From Rhodospirillales bacterium (GTDB lineage: Bacteria > Pseudomonadota > Alphaproteobacteria > Acetobacterales > Acetobacteraceae), in assembly GCA_947460455.1 (NCBI GenBank), contig CANHKG010000022.1:1-34032 (forward strand): 34,032 nucleotides of DNA, read 5' to 3'. Each line of letters starts with the position of its first letter. Within the stretch, counting starts at the first letter, position 1. The notes under the pieces were generated by a model that was not told the DNA's origin, did not search any database, and saw only the letters and a list, made by a program, of their open reading frames with translations. A program made the translations under genes and the position numbers. This document shows positions 24,611 to 32,440 of this stretch, one piece after another.

Positions 24611-25507
24611 CTAGATGCGCGTGAGCTTGCTCACCGCCTTGTCGAAATGGGCGAGGTAGATGTTCTCCTGCGCGTCCAGCCACACGCCGTGGATGTTGAA
24701 CGCGCCGGCATAGGGCTCGTCTGCCTTCCAGCGGATGATCTCCTGGCGGTCGTGGCTCCAGATCGAAAGCCCGTCGCGGCCGCCCACGTACATCGCGTCG
24801 CGGCCGATCGCGATGTCACTCGGCATGTCGAAGGTGCCGCGCCAATCGGCCAGCCAGGTGCCGGCCTCGTCGAAGATCTGGATGCGGTCGATCTCGCGGT
24901 CGGTGATGTAGATGCGGCCCTGGGCATCCAGCGCGATGAAATGCACCAGGGAGAACTGGCCCGGCCCCTCGCCATGCCCGCCCCAGGAAAACTTGTGGGT
25001 GCCGTCCATGGCGAAGCGGTGCACGCGCTTGTTGCCGTAGCCGTCTGACACATACGCGTCGCCGTTCGGGTGGAACACGATGTGGGTGGGCATGTTGAAC
25101 GGATTGCCCTGCCAGGTGGGCGAGGGCATGCCCGGCGTGCCCAGCGTGCGCACCAGCGTGCCATCGGGCTTGTGGTGGAAGATGGCGTGCAGCCCGGAAT
25201 CGATCACATACACATCGCCGTTGGGCGCGATCGAGATGGAATGGACGAAGTTGGAATACAGCCCCTCGCCCCAGGAGGTGATGAAGGTGCCATCGGGCTG
25301 GAACACCATGATCGGGTGGGCGCTGCGCGAGACGACAAAGACCTCGCCATTGGCCGCCACCGCGCCCTTCAGCGCCGTGCGCGGCGGGCGATCGGTGGGG
25401 TTGGCGCTGCCGAAGCTCCAATGCCGCGGCAGCTTCGCCCATTGGCGCTGAAAGCTGTAGCGATGGGCACCGTGCCCGATTTCAACGGATTCAGCCGCGC
25501 TCGACAT
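24611..25507 (-). CDS. NHL-repeat beta-propeller protein
   Basis: A 298-residue protein with a run of NHL-type repeats forming a probable six-bladed propeller: repeated units of the form hxxxPxGDVYVxDxxNxRV, seen at PNGDVYVIDSGLHAIFHHKPDG, PNGDAYVSDGYGNKRVHRF and AQGRIYITDREIDRIQIFDEAG. It resembles peptidyl-alpha-hydroxyglycine lyase-like and other NHL proteins, for which bacterial roles are unclear. I chose ATG 25507 (MSSAAESVEIGHG); there is no signal peptide. It lies 7 bases before sbtA, which makes co-transcription very likely and poses the question of what it does there. Confidence 0.87.
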   Translation of the reverse strand: MSSAAESVEIGHGAHRYSFQRQWAKLPRHWSFGSANPTDRPPRTALKGAVAANGEVFVVSRSAHPIMVFQPDGTFITSWGEGLYSNFVHSISIAPNGDVYVIDSGLHAIFHHKPDGTLVRTLGTPGMPSPTWQGNPFNMPTHIVFHPNGDAYVSDGYGNKRVHRFAMDGTHKFSWGGHGEGPGQFSLVHFIALDAQGRIYITDREIDRIQIFDEAGTWLADWRGTFDMPSDIAIGRDAMYVGGRDGLSIWSHDRQEIIRWKADEPYAGAFNIHGVWLDAQENIYLAHFDKAVSKLTRI

Positions 25508-25569
25508 GCCAGTCACTCCCGCTTGAAGGTGGGACTGCACGCCGGGCGCGGCCGTGCGTCAACCCGTGG

Positions 25570-27060
25570 CTACTGGCCCTGGCCGAGCGAGAACCCGGGC
25601 ACGCCGCCGAAGGTGCACAAATGTTCGGTCTTGATGAAGTCCAGCCCCGCGCCGGCGAGCCGCGCCAGCAGGGCGACGATGTCCACATGGCCCAAATCGC
25701 CGCCCGCTTGCGCCAGGAAGCGGCAGCGCCAATGGTCGGTGCAGAAGGTTTCCGCCAGGCCCTGCGGCCATACCTTAACGCCACGGTTGGTGATCATCGC
25801 CAGTTCCATGCCGCCCGCCACCGGCAGAAGCAGGGTGGCGAGGTTGTCGGGCGTGCGGCCGGACCAGTGCAGGAACACATCCACCCCCACGGTGCGCTTC
25901 TCCGCCGGCACGGTCGGCGCCGCCTCCGGCACCGCGAGGGCGGGGCCGGCCTCGCCGTAGCGCACCGGGGCGAGGTGGCGTGGCTCCAGCCCCAGCCGGG
26001 CGATCACCGCCTGGGTGAAGCCCTTGGTGCCCACGCGCTGCGCGCCCGGCGTGTCCTGCGGGATGTCGGCGGTGTGCACGCCGTCTTCGATCGTGCGCAG
26101 CCAGGCATTGTGCACCCGTTCCGCCACCCGGGGTTGGCCCGCATGCACCAGCATCATCACGCCGGCCAGCAGCAGGCCGGAGGGGTTGGCCACATCCTTG
26201 CGCGCCAGCGGCGGGGCGGAGCCGTGGATCGCCTCGAACATCGCCCCATGCGCGCCGATATTGGCCGAGGGGGCGAGGCCCACGGAGCCGGCGATCTCGG
26301 CGGCGATGTCGCTGATGATGTCGCCATACAGGTTGCCGGTCACGATCACGTCGAACTGCCCGGGGTTGCTGGCCAGCCGCGCCGCGCCGATGTCGATGAT
26401 CCAATGGTCGGTCTCGATCTCCTTGTATTCCTTCGCGATCGCGTCGAAGGTCTTGTGGAACAGGCCGTCCGTCAGCTTCATGATGTTGTCCTTGGAGAAG
26501 CAGGACACTTTCCGCCGGCCGTTGCGCCGCGCATATTCGAAGGCGAAGCGCACGATCTTCTCGGTTCCAGGCCGGGAGACGAGCTTGAGGCACTGGTACA
26601 CCTCGTCGGTTTGCCGGTGCTCGATCCCGGCATACAGATCCTCCTCGTTCTCGCGCACGATCACCACGTCCATCCCCGGGTGCTTGGTGGCGACGAAGGG
26701 GGCATAGGCGCCGGTGGGCCGTACATTGGCGAACAGGCCGAGCGACTTGCGCAGCGTCACGTTCAGGCTTTTGTAGCCGCCGCCCTGCGGCGTGGTGATC
26801 GGCGCCTTGTAGAGCAGCTTCGTCGCCCGCAGCACGTCCCAGGTCTCGGGCGCGATGCCGCTGCTGTGGCCGGATTTGTAGACCGCCTCGCCCAGCGCGA
26901 TCTCCCGGATCTCCAGCGCGGCGCCGGCGGCCTGCAGCACGGAGAGGCTGGCGCGCATGATCTCGGGGCCAATGCCGTCGCCCATGGCCACGGCCACCGG
27001 CACCGGTCGGATGCTCTGGGTATGGGCCAGGGGGGCGGAGAGAGGGGGCAGCAGCGTCAT
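25570..27060 (-). CDS. icd: Isocitrate dehydrogenase (long form)
   Basis: A 496-residue isocitrate/isopropylmalate dehydrogenase-family enzyme. MGDGIGPEIM is at residues 26-35, the substrate-binding block is SLNVTLRKSLGLFANVRP, and YGDIISDIAAEI carries the metal-binding Asp residues. The cofactor loop HGSAPPLARKDVANPSG and NAWLRTIEDGVHTADI closely follow the long-form IDH known from Rickettsia, which carries an extra C-terminal domain (here about residues 340-496). It makes 2-oxoglutarate and CO2. NAD versus NADP choice is not clear from the loop. I prefer ATG 27060, which has GGAG 8 bases ahead; an ATG at 27093 is possible. It is divergent from a LysR gene. Confidence 0.9.
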   Translation of the reverse strand: MTLLPPLSAPLAHTQSIRPVPVAVAMGDGIGPEIMRASLSVLQAAGAALEIREIALGEAVYKSGHSSGIAPETWDVLRATKLLYKAPITTPQGGGYKSLNVTLRKSLGLFANVRPTGAYAPFVATKHPGMDVVIVRENEEDLYAGIEHRQTDEVYQCLKLVSRPGTEKIVRFAFEYARRNGRRKVSCFSKDNIMKLTDGLFHKTFDAIAKEYKEIETDHWIIDIGAARLASNPGQFDVIVTGNLYGDIISDIAAEIAGSVGLAPSANIGAHGAMFEAIHGSAPPLARKDVANPSGLLLAGVMMLVHAGQPRVAERVHNAWLRTIEDGVHTADIPQDTPGAQRVGTKGFTQAVIARLGLEPRHLAPVRYGEAGPALAVPEAAPTVPAEKRTVGVDVFLHWSGRTPDNLATLLLPVAGGMELAMITNRGVKVWPQGLAETFCTDHWRCRFLAQAGGDLGHVDIVALLARLAGAGLDFIKTEHLCTFGGVPGFSLGQGQ

Positions 27061-27120
27061 GGCACCGGCTCCGGTCGTTGCGGTGCCCTTCATCTAGAGG
27101 CTGGTCTGCGATGTCGGAAA

Positions 27121-27158
27121 TTGATAATTCAAACTTCTATCATTGAAATAGACAATGA
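27121..27158. promoter_or_regulatory. Candidate LysR operators in an AT-rich spacer
   Basis: The spacer between icd and the LysR gene is conspicuously AT-rich. It holds TTGA-TAAT-TCAA (27121-27132) and TCATTG-N7-CAATGA (27140-27158), two inverted repeats 7 bases apart; both include the T-N11-A type spacing typical of LysR sites. The second ends on the start region of the lysR gene, as expected for autoregulation. Confidence 0.6.
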
Positions 27159-28031
27159 ATGTCCACGACACCCCAGCTCGATCTCGACCTGCTGCGCGCC
27201 TTCGCCACGGTCGCGGAAACCGGCAGTTTCTCGCGCGCTGCCGAGCGTCTGCTGCGCACGCAATCCACCATTTCCTTGCAGATCAAGCGGCTGGAAGACG
27301 GCATTGGCCAGCGCCTGCTGGACCGCACCACCAAAAGCGTGAAGCTCACCGCCCGCGGCGAGACCCTGCTGGGCTACGCCACCCGCATGCTGGCGCTGAA
27401 CGACGAGATGGTGGCCAAGGTCGCTGAACCCCACCTCGCCGGCCTCGTGCGCCTCGGCACGCCGGAGGATTTCGCCACTTCCCACCTGCCCGGCGTGCTC
27501 GCCCGCTTTGCGAAGGCCTATCCGGAGGTGGTGCTGGAAGTTACCTGCGACCTGACGCTGAACCTGCTGGATGCCTTCCGCGACAGCCGCTTCGACATCG
27601 TGCTGGTGAAGCGCGAGCCCGCCGCCGATGCCCGCCTCGCGGGTGGCGTGCGGGTGTGGCGGGAACCGCTGGTCTGGGTCGCCGGCCCCGCCGGCCCGCC
27701 GCAGGATGGCCGCGCCTTGCCGCTGGTCGTCTCCCCGCCGCCCTGCGTCTATCGCAAGCGCGCGGTGGATACGCTGGACCGCGCCGGGCGGCGCTGGCGC
27801 GTGGCCTATACCTGCGGCTCCCTGGCCGGTTCGCTCGCCGCGGTGCGGGCGGGGCTGGGCATGACGGTGCTGCCGAAGGTCATGGTGCCGCCGGGCCTGG
27901 TGGCGCTGGATGGCGGAAGCATGCCGGCCCTGTCGGATACCGAGATCGCGCTGCTGGCCGCCGAGCCGCTCTCGGCACCGGCGGACAGGTTACGGGCGCA
28001 TATGATCCGGGCGCTGGAGCAGGGCGCCTAG
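27159..28031 (+). CDS. LysR-family transcriptional regulator
   Basis: A 290-residue regulator with an N-terminal winged HTH (residues about 10-65; LLRAFATVAETGSFSRAAER then TQSTISLQIKRLE) and a C-terminal ligand-binding domain from about residue 88. Both are of normal length. It is divergent from isocitrate dehydrogenase and the spacer contains palindromes at its own start, so it probably controls itself and may control the divergent gene and what follows it. The inducer is unknown. Confidence 0.93.
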   Translation: MSTTPQLDLDLLRAFATVAETGSFSRAAERLLRTQSTISLQIKRLEDGIGQRLLDRTTKSVKLTARGETLLGYATRMLALNDEMVAKVAEPHLAGLVRLGTPEDFATSHLPGVLARFAKAYPEVVLEVTCDLTLNLLDAFRDSRFDIVLVKREPAADARLAGGVRVWREPLVWVAGPAGPPQDGRALPLVVSPPPCVYRKRAVDTLDRAGRRWRVAYTCGSLAGSLAAVRAGLGMTVLPKVMVPPGLVALDGGSMPALSDTEIALLAAEPLSAPADRLRAHMIRALEQGA

Positions 28032-28032
28032 A

Positions 28033-28075
28033 GCGTGATCGTCGGAGGCGCAATCGCCAGAGACGTGAATCACGC
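28033..28075. repeat. Interrupted palindromes after the LysR gene
   Basis: GCGTGAT (28033-28039) pairs with ATCACGC (28069-28075) and between them GGCG-CAAT-CGCC (28047-28058) forms a second small hairpin. With the 19-bp hairpin just downstream this makes a compact structured block between convergent genes. Confidence 0.5.
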
Positions 28076-28088
28076 GATCCAGCAAAGA

Positions 28089-28134
28089 CCTAGACCATGA
28101 TCCGCGCTTCTGTCAGCGCGGATCATGGTCTAGG
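28089..28134. terminator. 19-bp hairpin between convergent genes
   Basis: CCTAGACCATGATCCGCGC (28089-28107) pairs perfectly with 28116-28134 around an 8-base loop (TTCTGTCA). It lies between the LysR gene and the convergent lipoprotein gene and could stop transcription from both sides. There is no T tract, so a palindromic (REP-like) element is the alternative. Confidence 0.65.
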
Positions 28135-28146
28135 ACGCCTGTATTC

Positions 28147-28467
28147 CTAATTCACCCAGTGCGCCGGCTCCCACCGGCACGGCCCTACCGTGCGGTCGCG
28201 CACCCAGTTGCCGAACTGCCACAGATTGCTCCGTCCCTCGCGCTTGATCCACCGCCCGTCGCGCCAGAGGTAGTTGGTGCCGGTCCATTCCCAATGCCCG
28301 GGCTGCCAGATCTGCTCTTCCTCCATCACCGGCGGCTTCGGCCGCACTTCCCCACGCAGGGCGGGGATGGTGGGGCAGGTGGTGTTCTCCTTCACCGTCT
28401 CGCAGCCGGCGAGCAGCACAAGGCCCAACAGCATCGTCGCGGCGGGAAGGAAGCGTCGGAATGTCAT
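28147..28467 (-). CDS. Lipoprotein with four W-x2-[GA]-x-W units
   Basis: A 106-residue lipoprotein. The signal ends in a lipobox, LLAGC, with the acylated Cys at residue 22. The mature part carries four similar units: WQPGHW (54-59), WRDGRW (68-73), WQFGNW (83-88) and WEPAHW (99-104). Such Trp-Gly-Trp repeats occur in small exported proteins of the WXXGXW type, with unknown role, possibly at the cell wall. Two further Cys (31 and 97) might form a disulfide. I chose ATG 28467 (MTFRRFLPAATM); the frame extends to 28494. It lies 30 bases after the acyl-CoA dehydrogenase stop. Confidence 0.85.
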   Translation of the reverse strand: MTFRRFLPAATMLLGLVLLAGCETVKENTTCPTIPALRGEVRPKPPVMEEEQIWQPGHWEWTGTNYLWRDGRWIKREGRSNLWQFGNWVRDRTVGPCRWEPAHWVN

Positions 28468-28497
28468 GCGGGTCACCTTCGGCACAGCAAGCACAGT

Positions 28498-30075
28498 CTA
28501 GGCGATCGCCGCCTCGTCCACCACGGCGGCACTCGGGCGCAGGATGGTGGCGGCGGCCGCATCGATGCGCGGCAGCACCTGGTCCAGGAACACCCGCGCC
28601 GCGCGGGCGGCATCGGCCGGCGCGTCATCTTGCGCCAGCAGCTTCGCGCACAGCCAGCCGGCCGTGAGCGTGCCGATCACCGACAGGAACGCCGCCGCCC
28701 CGGCTTCCGCCGCCCGCGGCTCTGCCTGGCGCAGCCACGCGGCGGCCTCGCTGGCCAACCCGGCGGAGGGCGCGAGGGCAGGGGTGTCGGCGATCTCGTC
28801 CAGCAGCGCCTTTACCGCCACGCCCTGGTCGCGCAGCAGGCCGCGCTTCAGCAGCGTAATGGCCTGGATGCCGTTGGTGCCCTCGTAGATCGGCGTGATC
28901 CGCGCATCGCGCAGATGCTGCGCGGCCCCGGTGTCCTCGATGAACCCCATGCCGCCATGCACCTGCACGCCGGTGGAGGCGGCCTCCACCCCGGCATCGG
29001 TGCACCAGGCCTTGGCCACCGTGATCAGCAGCTCGGCGCGCGCCCCGCCGACGGTGGCGGCATACAGCGTCAGCAGCCGGCCGCCGAGCGCCAACGCCCG
29101 CATCGTCAGCAGCATGCGCCGCACATCGGGGTGCCGGTCGATCGTCGCCCCGCCCTGCGCCCGCTGCCCGGCGAAATCCACCGCGCGGCGGAAGGCGCGC
29201 TCGGCCACCGCCACGCCCTGCATCGCAACCCCCAGCCGCGCCGCGTTCATCATCGCGAACATCGCCGGCAGGCCGCGGTTCGGCGCGCCTACCATCTCGC
29301 CCACCGCGCCCTCGAACCCCATCACGCAGGTGGGCGAGGCATGGATGCCGAGCTTGTGCTCCAGCGACAGGCACGCGACGCCGTTGCGGCTGCCATCCGC
29401 ATTCACCTTCGGCACCGCGAACAGCGAGATCCCGGCACTCCCGGCCGGTGCATCCGGCAGCCGTGCCAGCACCAGATGCAGGATGTTCTCCGTGTACGGG
29501 TGCTCGCCGTAGGTGATGTAGATCTTCTGCCCGGTGATGCGGAACGTGCCATCGCCTGCCGGTTCCGCCTTGGTGCGGATGCCGCCGAGGTCGGAGCCGG
29601 ATTGCGGCTCCGTCAGGCACATCGTGCCGGTCCAGCGCCCGGCGATCATCGGCTGCATCAGCCGCGCCTGCTGCTCCGCGGTGCCGTGCACGGACAGCAC
29701 CTTGATCGCATCCTGCGTCAGCATCGGGCACAGGCCGAACGCCATGTTGGCCGAAGAAACGGGCTCGAACGCCGCCAGCGCCAGCACCTCCGGCAGGCCC
29801 TGGCCGCCATGCGCGGGGTCGGCGGCGATGCCGATCCAGCCCGCCTCGGCATAGGCATGGAACGCCTCGGCGAACCCGCCCGGCATCACCACGCGGCCAT
29901 TCACCAGCTTCGCCCCGGCGCGATCCCCCGGCGCATCGAGCGGTGCCAGCACGCCCTCGGCGGTGCGGGTGGATTCCTCCAGGATCGCGGCCACGTCGGC
30001 TTGTTCCATGTCGGAGAAGCCCACGACATGGCGCAGCAACCAGGCGGTCTCGGCGGGCGGGGCGGCAACGGGCAT
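28498..30075 (-). CDS. Acyl-CoA dehydrogenase (long form)
   Basis: A 525-residue FAD-dependent dehydrogenase, longer than the usual 380-residue core, of the form seen in DmdC-type enzymes. LTEPQSGSDLG (residues 154-164) contacts substrate and FAD, VHGGMGFIED (372-381) is the C-terminal helical block and the catalytic-base glutamate is Glu398 in IYEGTNGIQ. Residues about 415-525 are an extra C-terminal helical part. It removes hydrogen from an acyl-CoA to make an enoyl-CoA. DmdC proper acts on methylmercaptopropionyl-CoA, but no other genes of that pathway are near, so the substrate is open. The start is ATG 30075. Confidence 0.93.
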   Translation of the reverse strand: MPVAAPPAETAWLLRHVVGFSDMEQADVAAILEESTRTAEGVLAPLDAPGDRAGAKLVNGRVVMPGGFAEAFHAYAEAGWIGIAADPAHGGQGLPEVLALAAFEPVSSANMAFGLCPMLTQDAIKVLSVHGTAEQQARLMQPMIAGRWTGTMCLTEPQSGSDLGGIRTKAEPAGDGTFRITGQKIYITYGEHPYTENILHLVLARLPDAPAGSAGISLFAVPKVNADGSRNGVACLSLEHKLGIHASPTCVMGFEGAVGEMVGAPNRGLPAMFAMMNAARLGVAMQGVAVAERAFRRAVDFAGQRAQGGATIDRHPDVRRMLLTMRALALGGRLLTLYAATVGGARAELLITVAKAWCTDAGVEAASTGVQVHGGMGFIEDTGAAQHLRDARITPIYEGTNGIQAITLLKRGLLRDQGVAVKALLDEIADTPALAPSAGLASEAAAWLRQAEPRAAEAGAAAFLSVIGTLTAGWLCAKLLAQDDAPADAARAARVFLDQVLPRIDAAAATILRPSAAVVDEAAIA

Positions 30076-30140
30076 GGGGCAGACTCCCTAAACGGCGCCC
30101 CGGCATTAGCGCATCGGCGCCCGCGGCGGAACCGCCGGGA

Positions 30141-30635
30141 TCAGCCGCCCTTCGCCTGCAACTCCGACAGGATCTTGGGGTAGCGCTCATCGAAATCCAG
30201 CAGCCGCTGCCGCGCCGGGGTGATCTGCGCGTCGTTGGCCTCATCGTGGTGAATGATGCCGCTATCCACCCGTTCCTCGCGCACCCCGTCGATCGCCCGC
30301 TGCGCGCGTTCCTTGTCCAGCGCCTCCACCAGCTTCGCGCGCTGGAAATGCAGCCCCTCGCGCGTGCCCGTTGCCACCTCGCGCAGCATCCGCGCCTCCT
30401 CCGGCAACATGCCGACTGAGCCGCCCAGCAGATGCGTGTAGCCGCCATCGCGCAGCGGCTTCACCAGGTGCGCGGTGTGCCGGCTGGCGGCGAGGTCCTC
30501 CAGCTTGAGGATGTCGTTGTTCGCCAGCTTCAGCATCCGCCCGTTCAGCTCCGCCTGGAACCGCGTGCCCTGGATGCCGAGGCGCACGGTGCCGCGCGCG
30601 ATCGGGCGCTCGAACAGCCAGTCGGGGCCTGCCAT
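30141..30635 (-). CDS. Conserved-looking protein of unknown function
   Basis: A 164-residue cytoplasmic protein that I do not recognise. It has no signal peptide or membrane segment. The first 60 residues look beta-rich (GTVRLGIQGTRFQAELNG), the second half is strongly helical and charged (FQRAKLVEALDKERAQRAIDG and RQRLLDFDERYPKILSELQ). It starts 11 bases after the stop of the luciferase-like gene and ends 65 bases before the acyl-CoA dehydrogenase gene, so it probably belongs to that operon. A partner or stability role for one of those enzymes is only a guess. Confidence 0.78.
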   Translation of the reverse strand: MAGPDWLFERPIARGTVRLGIQGTRFQAELNGRMLKLANNDILKLEDLAASRHTAHLVKPLRDGGYTHLLGGSVGMLPEEARMLREVATGTREGLHFQRAKLVEALDKERAQRAIDGVREERVDSGIIHHDEANDAQITPARQRLLDFDERYPKILSELQAKGG

Positions 30636-30646
30636 GCTTTCGTCTC

Positions 30647-31729
30647 CTACTCGGCTGCCGCCGGAATCGCCTCCCAGGATTTCAGCACGGGCAGCACCTC
30701 CTTGGCGAACAGCCGCATGGAGCTTTCCGCCAGCGCATAGGGAATGCCGCCGAAGCGGAAGCTGGTGGCCAGCTCCAGCTGCCCCATCGTCGCCCGCCGA
30801 TCCTCCAGCGCGCGCAGTATGCGATCGGGCGAGCCCCACACGGCCGCCTTCATGAACCCGTCGATCATCCCGTCCACGCCGGCCCCGCGCACGATGGCGC
30901 TTTTCTCGGCATAGGCGTTGTAGCCCTTCACCTGGGAGAAATGCTCGCCCATCAGCTCGTAGTGGTGGATGTTGCTCTCCACGAAGCTGCCGAGGTGGCG
31001 GCGCGCCACTTCCTCATCATCGGTCGCGGTGCACACGCAGAAATCCGCGATCAGCTCCGGCGGGGCCACGCGGCGATGCGCTTCCTGGAACAGCGCGCGA
31101 TACTTGTGGATCGCCGGCAGGCGCAGATGCCACGGCCGGTCGGCGAACATCACCATCCGCGCGCCCAGCCGCGCCGCGGAGGCCAGCGAATCGTCGCTGC
31201 TCGCCACCGCGTAGATCCGGTCCGACAAATCGTATTTCGGCCGCGGCCGCAGCTCCACCCTGGGCTGCGGATAGTATTTGCCGTCGCCCTCGATCCAGCC
31301 GGTCTTCACCGCCTGCACGATCATCGCCGAGGCCTCGTCGAAGCGCTCGCGGCTCTGGTCCATGGTCTGATTGAACGCGGCGAATTCGCGCCGCGCCAGC
31401 CCGCGCCCCATGCCCAGCCGCAGCCGCCCGCCGGAGATCATGTCCAGCACGATCGCCTTTTCCGCCACGCGCAGCGGGTTGTTCCACGGCAGGATCACCG
31501 CCGCGGTGCCGATATCGATGTTCGGGCAAAGTGCCGCCAGATGCGTCAGCGCCTGGAAATTGTCGGGGCAGAAGGAGTAGTCGGCGAAATGGTGCTCCAC
31601 CGCCCACAGGCAATCGAAGCCCAGATCGGCGGCCAGCCGCGCCAGCTTGATTTCCTCGTCCCAGGCCTGGTGGTCCGGCATGTCCTGCCAGCCATAGGTG
31701 GCGAAGATCATCTGGATGCCGACATCCAT
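30647..31729 (-). CDS. Luciferase-like (LLM) flavin-dependent monooxygenase
   Basis: A 360-residue TIM-barrel oxidoreductase of the bacterial luciferase-like family, using FMN or F420. Family landmarks are DLGFDCLWAVEHHFADY near the N terminus, IDIGTAAVILPWNNPLRVAEKAIVLDMISGGRLRLGMGRG in the middle and the substrate-loop region up to WGSPDRIL. It oxygenates an organic substrate with reduced flavin, so it needs a flavin reductase; the divergent small flavodoxin-fold gene at 31803 could supply one. It is followed by the unknown gene at 30635 after 11 bases. ATG 31729 gives MDVGIQMIFATYGW. Confidence 0.92.
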   Translation of the reverse strand: MDVGIQMIFATYGWQDMPDHQAWDEEIKLARLAADLGFDCLWAVEHHFADYSFCPDNFQALTHLAALCPNIDIGTAAVILPWNNPLRVAEKAIVLDMISGGRLRLGMGRGLARREFAAFNQTMDQSRERFDEASAMIVQAVKTGWIEGDGKYYPQPRVELRPRPKYDLSDRIYAVASSDDSLASAARLGARMVMFADRPWHLRLPAIHKYRALFQEAHRRVAPPELIADFCVCTATDDEEVARRHLGSFVESNIHHYELMGEHFSQVKGYNAYAEKSAIVRGAGVDGMIDGFMKAAVWGSPDRILRALEDRRATMGQLELATSFRFGGIPYALAESSMRLFAKEVLPVLKSWEAIPAAAE

Positions 31730-31802
31730 GGCGTCTCTCCCGTGGGTTTGTTGCTGCTATCCTGCCCCCATCCCGCGCCGCCGCGCCAGCCCCGGAACCG
31801 CC

Positions 31803-32282
31803 ATGCTGCTGATCGTTCATCACTCCGCCACCGGCGGCACGCGCCAGATGGCCGAGGCGGCGCTGGAAGGCGCGCTCGCGGAAGGCGAGGCCCGCCTGTT
31901 GCACGCCACCGAGGCCGGGCCGGCCGACCTTCTCGCCGCCTCCGCCTATCTGTTCGCGGCACCGGAGAACCTGGCCAGCCTCGCCGGCGTGATGAAGGAT
32001 TTCTTCGACCGCACCTATTACCCCGTGCTGGAGCGGCTGAACGGCCGCCCCTACGCCGCGATGATCTGTGCCGGCAGCGACGGCCAGGGCGCGGCCCGCC
32101 AGATCGCCCGCATCGCCACCGGCTGGCGCCTGCGCGAGGTCGCCGCCCCGCTCATCATCTGCACCCGCGCCCAAACGCCGGAAGCGATCCTGGCCCCCAA
32201 AACCATCGCGCCCGCCGATCTCGCCCGTTGCCACGAGCTTGGCGCCGCGCTGGCGGCGGGCACGAAACTGGGAATTTTCTAG
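31803..32282 (+). CDS. Flavodoxin-fold NAD(P)H:FMN oxidoreductase-like protein
   Basis: A 159-residue protein of the flavodoxin-like fold. The N-terminal strand and phosphate-binding loop (IVHHSATGGTRQM, residues 4-16) and the AAPENLASLAGVMKDFFDRTYYP segment match FMN-binding reductases related to NADPH-dependent FMN reductase. It probably carries flavin for electron transfer or reduces FMN. It is divergent from the luciferase-like monooxygenase gene at 31729. I used ATG 31803; the frame extends to 31698 but the extra residues lie over the divergent gene's start. Confidence 0.82.
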   Translation: MLLIVHHSATGGTRQMAEAALEGALAEGEARLLHATEAGPADLLAASAYLFAAPENLASLAGVMKDFFDRTYYPVLERLNGRPYAAMICAGSDGQGAARQIARIATGWRLREVAAPLIICTRAQTPEAILAPKTIAPADLARCHELGAALAAGTKLGIF

Positions 32283-32440
32283 CGGCCCGTCCCCGCGGCC
32301 CGGTGGGGCACCGGCGCCACGCTACACAACGATGTTCACCAGCGTTCCGGCTTGCACGCGCCCACAATCGCCCGAGCATCTTGCTCCAGCAGAACCCGCC
32401 CCAGGATCGCTGAGGCCGCCCCTGCGCACTCCCCGAACCC
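32283..32440. other. Non-coding spacer
   Basis: A 158-base spacer between convergent genes. It is GC-rich with some purine-pyrimidine clustering. I see no clear terminator, repeat or credible gene. On the minus strand a frame continues 31 codons past the stop of the gene at 32441, ending GACKPERW, which I do not take as a gene. Confidence 0.35.

Noticed and set aside
28159-30183. 674-codon plus-strand frame over the acyl-CoA dehydrogenase
   Set aside because: No family similarity, and the opposite strand encodes a full enzyme.
32322-32440. Minus-strand continuation after the stop of the 121-residue protein
   Set aside because: Only about 31 codons and no start codon; read-through is not supported.
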